A DNA stretch of 64,000 nucleotides from Calliphora vicina (Eukaryota > Arthropoda > Insecta > Diptera > Calliphoridae): assembly GCF_958450345.1 (NCBI RefSeq), contig NC_088784.1, positions 40,672,278 to 40,736,277 on the forward strand, read 5' to 3'. The notes under the pieces are model-generated. The model saw only the letters and a list, made by a program, of their open reading frames with translations. It made no database searches and had not been told where the DNA came from. Shown piece by piece: positions 12,201 through 24,200 of the stretch. How positions within the stretch are numbered: the stretch's first letter is position 1; every line of letters starts with the position of its first letter. Both the position numbers and the translations under genes were made by a program.

Positions 12201-15200
12201 CACATATAATACCACCAATTCCACCTAATATTTTATTTTTATAAACTTTATAAATTATTTTTGTCAGACCGCAAATACCGTTATCGTTACCGAAATACTT
12301 CAAACTGTTGTTTCCGCTAAAATACCTAAATAATTATAGTTGCCGTTCCTTTTAACTAGTTTTGTTTTTATAAAAACCCAGTTTGTCGGTTAACAGAGCT
12401 CGTTAAAACCAGTTTAAAAATAAATTTTTATAGCTTTATAATTTGCCGTCTCTGGTAGTCAGGAACGATTAATTCCTAACTAAAAATTAATAATAATAAA
12501 TATTAAATTTTACAAATTGTAAATTTGTTTCACAAATTTTACAGGAGAGACATAAACGTTCTAAAATCTTTGGTTTTAAATATTTTTGAACTCAGACAAT
12601 GCATTTTTATTACTTATTTGGTATGATTTATAATGATAATAAGGAGTGAGATCGAAAAATTCTTAACACACGTTTTTCATTACATTTTTTAACCCAAGTA
12701 TTATTTGAATTTTTTTTTGATCAAGTTACCTTTGAAAAACATGTCAGTTATTATGTGTAATGTCAATTATATTAATTTTTTTGTTAATCTGATTAAAATG
12801 AGTGACCAGAAAAAAGTGCGTACTGAAATTATTAAATATTTTCAACAAAACCCAACTTGGTCTTACAAAAAGTTGGCCAAGCATACAAAGGTCTGCCGTC
12901 AAACTGTTTCCAATGTTATTAAACAGTACCGGGAGAACTTGTCAGTTGATAGAAAACCTGGTTCAGGTAGAAGGAATGGTCCACATGATGTTTCTAAAGC
13001 CAAAAAAATAGAACGCATTTTCAAAAGAGCTCCCAACACATCCGGTAGGAAAGCAGCCCGGTTAGCTCAGTGCTCGGACTATTTGGTACGAAAAGTTAAA
13101 GCTAATGCAGGTTTAAAAACATACAAGGCTCAAAAAGTTCCTGACAGGAACGCTACTAAAAATTTAGAGGCCAAAAACAGAGCACGGAAATTGAAGTCAA
13201 GTTTTATAAAAAAATATTCTTGCTGCATAATGGATGACGAAACGTATGTTCTGGCAGATTTTTCGCAACTTCCAGGTCAAAAATTTTATGTTGCTGATGC
13301 TCGAGGGAATGTTGAAGAAAAGTTTAGGACCCAAAAGCAGACAAAATTTCCCAGAAAGTTCTTGGTATGGCAAGCAATATGCAGTTGCGGCAAAAGAAGC
13401 CACTCATTTGTTACAACGGGCTCTATAAATACCGAAATTTACATCAAGGAATGTTTACAAAAAAGGCTGCTTCCATTCATAAGACTTCATAATGTGTCCA
13501 CTTATTTTTGGCCTGACTTGGCATCCTGTCACTATGGCAAACAAGCCCTTGAGTGGTACAAGAACAATAATGTGGTATTTGTACCAAGAGAGGCAAATCC
13601 TCCGAACTGCCCGGAGCTAAGACCAGTGGAGAGATATTGGGCTCTTGTTAAAAGAGAATTGAAGAGTACAAAAAAGGTGTCCAAAAGTGTGGTAGATTTT
13701 AAACGGAGATGGACTACATGTTCGAGCAAAGTGACAGAAAGCACTATAAAAACGTTAATGGAAGGGTTTCCGAAAAAGGTTCAAAATTTCATCACTAGTG
13801 ATTAAAACTATAAAAATAATTTTTTTTGTAAATTGTAATAATAATTTCAATCAAATAAAAAAAAAATTAAAGCTGTAAGTTTAGTGGTTTCTTTTTTATA
13901 AACATATATGTATGTTAAGAATTTTTCGATCTCACTCCTTAGAACAAGTGCGTTGGGGACTTATACCCTGCAAATAATACATACACACGTGTAAAATATA
14001 CCCCATAAAGGACATGGTCTATTTAATATTACGATGTCCTAGGGCTGGACTATAAAACCCAGCGGAGTAGTCTTAAAACTACTCTATGGACCACCCCAGT
14101 GGATTAGTTTTGCAATCGTGTTAACACGAAAAAAAAAATAGCTTAGCAATCATATTAACACGAAAATATGTCGTTTAACTACAAGCTCTTGTTTAACAAT
14201 AACATAGTCCATGCTTGAATTACATTGAACCATGCTGTAATTAGTCCATTATTAATCCATTTCATCTAAAATGGATCACGTAGTCCAGTATTATTTGCAG
14301 GGTAAATCCGTTTTTGGGTAATAGCTAATTTTCTATTACTGTTAACTCCATTATTTGATTTAAAGACTCTGTTGATACTAAAGTTGCACTCAAAAAGCAA
14401 AGGAGCAACAATTATAAATATCAGTAGTCAAGATGATAACAAATTTCGGTATGATCAAATATTTCTTAAACAATTTTTAATTTACGTTCTTTTGTTAAAA
14501 TTTAATTAATAAACCAATAATTAAAACAAGATTAATGATGTTTAATACATTATTAAATATATTAAGTTTAGCTTTTGATTGAGATAATAATTTTATAATT
14601 TTGACAATATAAAATGGACTTAGCATTTTTGCATATCTAACGTTTTGTAATAAAATCACAATTTTCATAAAATGTGAACTTAGCACGTTTGCATACTAAG
14701 CTAAGCACTAATCATGTCAAATTTATAGAAAGAAAATAAAGATTTATAATTCAATTTAACGTTTGATAAAATTATGAATGAGTCATTAGTAAGTTTTAGA
14801 CTAAACTTCTTGAATTATACCGAATTTCAATACATAAAAGCTCGAATGATTTTTGATAGTATCATTATGTGTAATTGATTCTGGAAAAGTTTGTAAGTAA
14901 ATTCATCGTCCTCTACTACTCAGCACTTTTCTCATACTTGAATATTTGTATCGAAAGAGCTTTTTATATCAGCTGCTTAGAATTTAAATCCGTCCAAATG
15001 TTTGATATAATAACAATGAATATAAATAAAAAAAAATCCAAAAAAAACAATGAATATAAATAATAAAAAAACTTCGGCACAAACTTACTATATCCATTAC
15101 ATTGCAAATGTTTGTTGTTGTCATATACCAGAAATTAATTTACTTCCCTTCAGAACATGATATTTTCGATGAAAAAGACATTTGAATTAAAATGTATAAA

Positions 15201-18200
15201 CTTAATTATTTACTAATAAATACCTACATGTAATGTTTTGATTTTGTATGATGTATGGTCAACAACCCATTTAAACGAATAAAAACAAAATGGGGTTATA
15301 AAAGTTCAGATTAAAAATAAATTGAGTCAAAACTTTCGCAGACCTTTAACCCTAATGCTTTACAAACAAACAACTAAATACAATAATACTCATAATAAAG
15401 CTGAAACTGACAGCAATTAACACTGTACAGATTGAAACAAATTTACAAGCAAAATAAAATAAAACTAAAAAAAACAACTAATTACAAGATCACACAGACA
15501 ATTTAGAACCAAGTTACATACTTACTTTCACACTCAAGAAAAATAAACAGTAACCGATGCCAATTAAAATTAATTTGTAGTTTCCCTCGTTAAATGAGCC
15601 AACAATTGAAATAATATTGGGGCGTCTAGCCTTCTTACAATCATAATGACGAGGATGAGGATGATCTACATCAAATGACAACGAACAGCAAGCTTGTGGC
15701 CAGAGTATCAGTTTAACAAATTCTAATTAAAATGTAGAATTAAAACGGAGGTTTTAATCGTAAAATAAAGAATTATTACTTTGCATGACTGTGAATGAGT
15801 GTGATGATGTAGTTGGGAGGGAGGCTTTTCTTTGTCTGTATGACACACTCTAAGTGTCTTGATTATGTATATGGCGGCTCTCACAAGTATTTAAAGTTTT
15901 TAATAGAAATGGATCACACAACGAACGACCCATAACACAAGATCAGATTAATTAAATTAGCTGTACTTACTCTAACTATCTATCTGTGTTCATTTGTAGC
16001 TGTGGTAACAGATCTTAATGTATCATTCACATTGCAACTCATCACATTTAATAGAGGAACCATTTCCTGTTATTGCATGATGATAATAAGGATGTTAACA
16101 CACCACCAACAGACACTTTAACTGACACCACCTACGCATTTAGTTAGTGAGTCTGTGAGAGCTACTTATAACTATTATTAAGTAGAACAAATAGATGACT
16201 AATTTTAATTTAAATGATTCCATAGAATTTTAGTTTTAATTATTGTTGTTTGTTTGTTTTTTTCTTCTTTTAGACATGTACTCGACACATACATCGTCAA
16301 GTTATTCACCTTCGATATCAGATGGTACAATCACACCAAATTCTTTACATCATCATCATCACCACCATCAGCATTTAGTTGTGCCACCACATTTGCCACC
16401 ATTCCCCAATTCGGCTGCTTATGAAGAAGACACAGCATCGTTGGCCCTACAGACACAACGTCTGCAAAGACAAAAAACCAATGGCACTTTGGATGGCGCT
16501 GACTATGAAGACAACGCCAATGACAATGACAACGAAAGGATTCACAAAAATGATACAAAATTGTGCGAAGACAACAACGACACAATTGTTGCAGACAATA
16601 AGACAACCGCAAATATTCACGAAAGTGGCGATGAACATCATCTTCATCATCATCAGCACCATCAACTTAAACGTCATGGTCGTCATCATCGTTATGCTGA
16701 ACATGCCTTAAGAATTCCTTCAAAATTACGTAAAATCGATAGGGATTCAACGGTTGGTAATGGTGCCAATAGCGTCGGTGTTACGACTACTACTACTACT
16801 GCTGCCGGTGCTGCTCCTGGTGTTGGTGGTGGCGGTGGTGTAACAACAAATGCAGTCAAGTTTGATAAGTTGACAGGAGATGGCATTAAAAGTGGTAACA
16901 ATGCTGCCAGTGCCGACGGATCCTATCAATGTCAATTCTGTGATAAATCATTTCCGCGTCTTGGTTATTTGAAAAAACATGAACAGGTAAGTTAAAGGAA
17001 TTTGTTTATGTCTTTAAATGGGGTGTCTTCATCAAAAGTTTATGTTCATTAAAGTTGTTAATGCGTTAATAATTATTTAATGGGGTTGTTTTGATGGCGG
17101 TATTATTAATAATTTGTATTTTGAAGACTTAATATTTCAATGGGACATGTAAAATAAGTAGATGGGTGCTCTTTTCTAGTTGAGGAAATTTAAAATATTT
17201 CTTAAAACCTTAGTCTGCTGTCAAAAACCACACTCATCAAATTATACAACGTACCTAAAATATTTTGATGTAATAAACTTAAAATTAAAAAAAAAATCTA
17301 CAAATGATTACAAGATTATCGAAAATATGTCAAGTGTAATGCCACCTAAAAGTGTTTTTTTATATGAACCCAATTATTTACAACTTTCGAAGTGAACATA
17401 AGCTCACACGAAATTGAGAGTTTCTAAAGTGAATAATAAATGAATTTCCTTCTATTTCAAGTATGATTTTTATACCCTTCACCTTCGTGGGAAGGTTATA
17501 TATAAGTTTGTCATTCTGTTTGTAATTTCAACAATATAATTTTCCGAATCGGTCCACAAGTGGCTGAGATATAAGGAAAAAAGTAGGAAAACCTCGATTT
17601 TTGACCTATTTTTGACCTATATCTGGATTACTAAGTCATTAATATATACAATATGGATATCTAATGATAGATATTTCAAAGACCTTTGTAACGACGTACA
17701 ATGGGTCAAAATCGGAAAAAATATATTTTAACCCGAATTTTTTTTTGCACCAAAATTTTCGAAAAAAAAATTTTTCCAACAACTTTGGAAAAAAAAATAA
17801 ATTTTGTTTACCTAAAATCATTTAAATTTTTTTTTTTTTTTGAAGTACTATTTATAATTATAGCTCTCTTACTTGCTTTAACTAGTGTGTTCCTTCCAAA
17901 ATACAGCTTTTTCGGCTTTAACACAATTCGTTTTCAAAATCGATTTCTGAGTTGAAGCCCTGACAATTTTGGCATTACAATGCAATAACACTAATAAATG
18001 GAGACAGGGTGATGCATTTAGAGAATTGTTTAAATTTTCAATAAAACCCTTAAAATAGAATTATGTGTCGGAATCTTAATTATGATCCGAAACATAAATC
18101 TCTGACATTTGTCAGTCATTCAATTTCATTCAAATATCGGCCTGTATCTCACAAATTACTTGAGTAATGTCGGCTTCTAAGAATCGTAGAATGGTACTGC

Positions 18201-21200
18201 CAATAGTGAGCAGGGTTTTCGGATTTATATCACATTGATCGCCAAATTGTATGTTGGTAATCGCCAATGTTTAATTTGTTAAATTTGTTTCTTACAATGT
18301 ATAGTTATGTTTTAACCTAAAGTTATACTGACAGTTTTCATACAAAATTCATTTTAACCGAAAGTACAAGTTATAAGTAACCTACAACTACATAACCAGA
18401 CATCGTGATAATCGGTGTGAGAATGTTAAATATAATTTAGAGTTAGCCTTTCACACAGACCTCAATTTCAAATAAATTCAGAAAATTTAATTGGCAACAA
18501 AAGATTTAAATACTTAAGAAATGTAACATTAGGCGAATAAAGCAAAAAATATCATCAGTTTTTCAATTTTTATATGAAATGTTTCTAAATTGCCAGAAAA
18601 TCCAATTTGTATCGCCATATCGCCAAACCAAAATTTTAGTTTTGTAGGGTGGTATTCACCCTACCACTAGCTACTCTTTTGGGGGTATTCGGTTTCTCAG
18701 GAAAATCCTCTCTCTTCCAGGGGTCACTCCGAACTTCTTTCATCGGCTTTAGGCACATTATTCATGCCTCCTCGATGGCCATTCTTGGCTCCATTTAGAG
18801 ATTTAGATATTTCCGTGCAACCCCACATCATTTTGGTCTATTGTTCACGTTTTGTGTCTGTTGCGCAATGGCAGATGTAGAGGCTTGTTCGTTAGGTGTT
18901 GGATCCAGCAAAACATCTTCCTCATCTGTTATGATAGATACCCAAGTTGATTCGGGACAAGAGTCTCCCAACACCAAGGTATCATATATTTCTTCTGTAA
19001 GAGATTTAGGATCTTGAGATCCTACTACAGGTTCAGTAAGGTCCATAGCGACCATATCGATTTAGATTCATTATTTATTTTGTTTAATTTATTTTCCATC
19101 TGTAAAGAAATATAATTAATGGGGAGAATACAGAACATCATACAACAGAGCCCCTTGTAGTTGATAGGCAAAAATACATGTCCGGAGGCCACCTAGATTC
19201 TCCATGTTCAGCTTTTGGAAAACGGAGACACCTTGTGTAGGGTGCGGCTCTACACCGCGCATGGACGGTCATTGGATACCGAAGAGGCATTCCATACCTG
19301 CAGCAAACGCTGCTTGCCACCACTGTCAAAAATTAAAAATTGATTTTTTTTACAGTATGTTTATTATCGGGGAAGTACCGGGAATATTTTTTAGAATTTT
19401 TCGGGAAATTTGAGAATTTCTTTATAAGTTTCATTCTGAAAATTACAGTAATAATCCGCACAGATAAAAGATATTTGTTGTGATTTGTTGCCAGTAGATG
19501 GTTAGATTATATTCATAGAGTTTTCTATACCAGCAACAGAAACTCAGTTGACATTGAAGAACTAAAATGTATGTATCCTAATTTTTTGTGATTCCATCTA
19601 AAATTTGACAGCACAAAAGAAAAATTCAGTCATCTAGACTGAATCATTTGATTAGCGATAAATTCTGTTATCACAACTAAAACAATTTTCTCTGTGTGAC
19701 GAAAACATTGAAATTTGTATGTGCAACAGAAATTGTTTAACATTAAAACTTCAAAGGATATTCATATTTAGAGAAAATAATGACAATAGTACTGGTTTAA
19801 ATTTGTTTTCATAAATTCCGATTTTCAAAAGTTCTCCTTCGCATTTTTTTCTAAAATGCGTAATTCCCGATTTTTTTTAATATTTCCCGGTATTGGAAAA
19901 TGTTCGGGATATTAAGAATCCTATTTTTATCTCAAAGTTCAAATAAAATATATTTTTTTTAATTCTACATCACATTCCTCGATTTGTTAAAACTCATATG
20001 TTGTTTGGTTTTATTTGTTAACGTTTTTTATTTTGAAATTTTTTTACTCATTTTTATCCAAATGCACAACTGAATGTGTTTAAATAAATTATACGCATTT
20101 CACTTAGATGAGTATGTAGACTCATTTAGATGTTAATCAAAAAGTGTATTTGTGACTTACCAGAATAAATGTGTACGAGTGTAATAAAACATTTTGGACT
20201 CTTTTATGCAATTAGCGTATTTTGCAAAACAAGTTAAAATAGCCCCAGACATCTCATCACTACACATCCAAGTGCACTTGCATTTCCAGCTTATTAAATA
20301 AACAACAAAAAAACATAGATACACAAACATACACATATTGTTCTTAGAAAACTGTTTGAGCATACTAATAATAAAAAAATATAAAAACTAAAAAAAGAAG
20401 CATTTGGAACAGAGTAAAATTTATTTAATAATTGCGGCTACCAAACGACCTCTGCATACCAAAACATCTCGTCGAGATTGGAGAATGAATGATACTTACT
20501 TTAATGTGATAAATGGCTACTAACCAACGACCGTAGGTGGCTAAATGCTTGCAACAACAATAATAAAAACAGCGAAAATAATACATATAATAAAAACAAA
20601 AAGAACATTCTAATACTTTGTCATCATCATAATCATCAACAGGGAATCATCACAGTTTTAGATGATTACCGCAAATATTCATATACACAAATGTATACAA
20701 AATATGTACATATATGTAGGTACATACATACATATGCATCTATTTGTATCTACTTGTACAAGCGGTTAAAACGCTTTGATATGTTAACTTTTAAGCGTCA
20801 GCGTTTTAAAATCGAGTGAGTGAGTAGTGAGTGTGTGCTTGGGTTGTTACCAAATACTGCCAAACTCCTTTTTTACCCAACAATTCATACCGTTCAGTTT
20901 AGCAGACATTCAGACGGACGGACAGACAGACTTACAGACGTAGTTTAGGTACAATAAAACTAAAGATTCTATACCAAAATTAGCCCATTTGTATGCATAC
21001 AATCAGTCAGTTTCTGCTGTATGTAACGCTCTTATAACAAGTACAAATTTTATATATCTGCTGTTGTCTTTTAAGCCCAAAGAATTATTGTGTGTTGATT
21101 ATGGTTTTTTAAACTGTTTTTAAAAGTTTAAACAAACAAATCATTATAATTATGTGTGTATGACTATAAAAAGTTTACCCACCACCGCCTTCTCTTGTTT

Positions 21201-24200
21201 TTCACTACAATACATAAATACTTAAGTTATGAGATATCACGAGTGTAGGACACAATGGTCGACTTATTTACACCCTTTACACCTACATTGTTTGACAAAT
21301 GTTGTACCCGTAGTAAAATTATGTTAACGGATTTTCATGCATTTATTATTGGAAATATGCTCCTAAAATATGATTCAAAAGAATCAAAATATGACCTAAA
21401 CATATTAAAAATATGCTCATTTATTTATATGCAGAAACATAAAATAATTAATTATGGATCGCTCAATGTCCAAAAAATACAGAACAGTGTTCCTAGTAGG
21501 GTTCTATATGTCGATTGTTCGAACAATAGACTTTTTCCTGAAAAAAGTCGAAATCGACTTTTTGGTCGGGAAAAAGTCGAACAATCGATTATGATATCCC
21601 AAAGTCGAATAGTCGATAAAAGTCGACTTTTTAGATTGTTAAAAAAAAAATATTTAATTGCAATATTGCAATTTAGTACACTTGCATTTTTTTGTTGTTG
21701 CTAATATATGTAAATAATAAATAAATATTTATAAAATAAAGCTTTTTCTACACAAAATTCTTACAACATTCTTCTAACTATTATTGCAGTGATAAATTTC
21801 ATTTTTATTGCTAAACATTACAAAAGGCACATCAATAAATGTAGAAACCATATATTTTTTACAAGAAATGGTAAAAAGCTGAAAAAATTCGAAAATAATC
21901 GGAAAAAGTCGATTAAATAAAAAGTCGAAAGTTCGAAAGTTCGAAAAGTCGACTTTTTTAAAAACGGAAAAAGTCTAATTTTTGTTTCAGCTATAGAACC
22001 CTAGTTCCCAGCGGTTAGGACTCTTTAAATTATACCAGGAATTTAAAAGTAAATGTTTTAAAATTAAAATTGATCTTCTGAGAAAACGAAGATCAATTTT
22101 GGAATGATTACTGGCTTAATGCCATAATCTTTATAGCTTCTATCTTATGACTTGACTTTTAAAATCATCAATACTTTGATCGAGCTGTAAAGTAGCATCC
22201 AACCTTAATTTTCATCTCGTAATAATCCTGCAGATAAGCAAGTAGTAAATATGTCACTTATAGACGATAATTGTCACCAATGTCTGATCACTTGGCTCAC
22301 TCCAATGTATATATTTTTTGTCATTTGACATGTATGTGATCTTTGTAGTGCAGAGAGAAGACTATTGGTTACTTTGAACATCCCAGGTAATCTAGCGTGA
22401 AGACAATTGTCACTCAAGTATCTCTAAGTAATATAACTTTAAACGTTAATTGTGTAGAGCATCTATGTTATCCAAAAGGTTCAACTGACTTAGGATGTCG
22501 AATTTTAAAATCTATTTCAAAACTATTTACAGTCTTTCGAGTATGTTATGATTTTGTGCCAAATATTTGCAATATGCCACATTTTGTTGTAGTGTGCATA
22601 CATATCAACCAGAACAAACGACTTTAAAGTGATGGCGATGATGAAAAAGAAGAAAAATCAGAACGTGCGGTATGATGACAAGCGACAACATCAAAAGTTG
22701 TTACTAAAAATTTGCGCATTCTGATAAAAATCTTAAAGGAGCCAACAACGTGTTTGTTGGTTCGTTCGTTTGATACTTAAAAACAATTTAAAAGTTTCAT
22801 CAACTGTTTGGAGTTGAAACACTAACCAAAACCATTACAAATACTTGAAGTTTGACTAAAGAATTTTTAAAATATTTATGGTTGCCACATTTAAGTGATG
22901 AAATACAGTTTGTATTTCTTGTATTTAGAGTATTAAAATATTTTCAATATCTTTGTCACCAAAGAGGTGTTTTTACCTCAATAAATGAATACAGAATTGT
23001 AACAGTCAGTCGGCATAATATGAATTCCTCATTCGGCATAATGATTAACAGCAATTTGAGAATTGTATTGACACTACGAAATGATAAAACACAATACATT
23101 CATAATTTATTTTGAGGTACATTTGTGAATTTTAATATTAAAGCATCACTATCAGTACTTATTGGCTATATATAAAAAAATCATAGAAAAATAACTTTGT
23201 AAAAGCATCGCTAAAAGACCAAATTTATTTAGGACTTAAAAAAACCATAACCTTACTCTGTTATTTTTTTATGTTTAATTTATTATTTGCAACTAAATAA
23301 TGTTTGTATAAGAAAAATAATAACCAACTCCTATTATTTTTTTTAATTACAGAGTCATGCTGAACACTTGCCTTTTAAATGTGAATATTGTGCTCGTCTC
23401 TTTAAGCACAAGCGTTCTCGTGATCGTCATACTAAATTACATACAGGCGATCGTCGCTATCGTTGTCCTCATTGTGAGGCGGCCTTTTCAAGAAGGTAAA
23501 TATTAAAAAAAAACATTTTACATTTCACATATTCAGTTTTTCTACTCAACTCCATCATAACTCTATTCTGAAACTATCATAAATTTACTTCTTCCTTTAG
23601 CGATCATTTAAAGATCCATATGAAAACCCATGATAACCAAAAACCATTCCAATGTACCATTTGCAATCGAGGCTACAACACAGCTGCCGCCCTTACATCT
23701 CATATGCAAAATCACAAAAAACAGGCAGCTCTTTTAGCGGCTGGAGGCAATCCTCAAGCCCTGAATTACAGTCCACGTTCTACCGGTTCGGCTTCTAGCA
23801 ATGGTAGTTTACAGAAAAGACGTTACGGTTTGGCTGGAGCAGCCGAACAGAGCCCAAATCGCCTGGATTACCCAAAGCGTGGTCGTTCTTCATCATCGAA
23901 TATGCTAAAGTGCACATTTTGCTCTAAGTCCGATTTTACTGCAGTGGAACAATTAAATAATCATCTACAAACTCAGCATGAAAAAGAATTGGCACATTCT
24001 ATGACACCTCCTTCCACAAATAACAGTCAACCGGCGGAGAATCATACTTTCCAGCTGTCGTGTGAATATTGCACCATGAAATTTCCCAACATTGCTGCCA
24101 TGTTTCAGCATATGCGCTCTGCTCATTTGGATCGTTTGACCAGTCCTAATTCATACTTTGAGCATTTCAATCGTTTAGCTGCGTCGGGTACTTTCAGTCC

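Larger units (their letters stand above)
9250..16273 (+). other. Oaz intron 1
   Basis: A 7-kb phase-1 intron (GTAATT...TTTTAG) holding a palindromic MITE, a mariner remnant with two nested MITEs, a repeat copy, a complete TIR transposon and an adjacent MITE, each listed separately. From 14303 to 16273 no element was recognised. Confidence 0.85.
16987..23352 (+). other. Oaz intron 2
   Basis: A 6.4-kb phase-0 intron, GTAAGT to TTACAG. It contains the dispersed repeat at 17325, a retroelement-like fragment near 18.65-19.33 kb and TIR elements near 19.4-19.9 and 21.5-22.0 kb, listed separately. 19925-21498 and 22002-23352 hold no recognised feature beyond simple tracts. Confidence 0.85.

Noticed and set aside
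16331..16935. Several frames overlapping Oaz exon 2 on both strands
   Set aside because: Shadows of repetitive His, Thr and Gly codons; the spliced Oaz frame explains the region.
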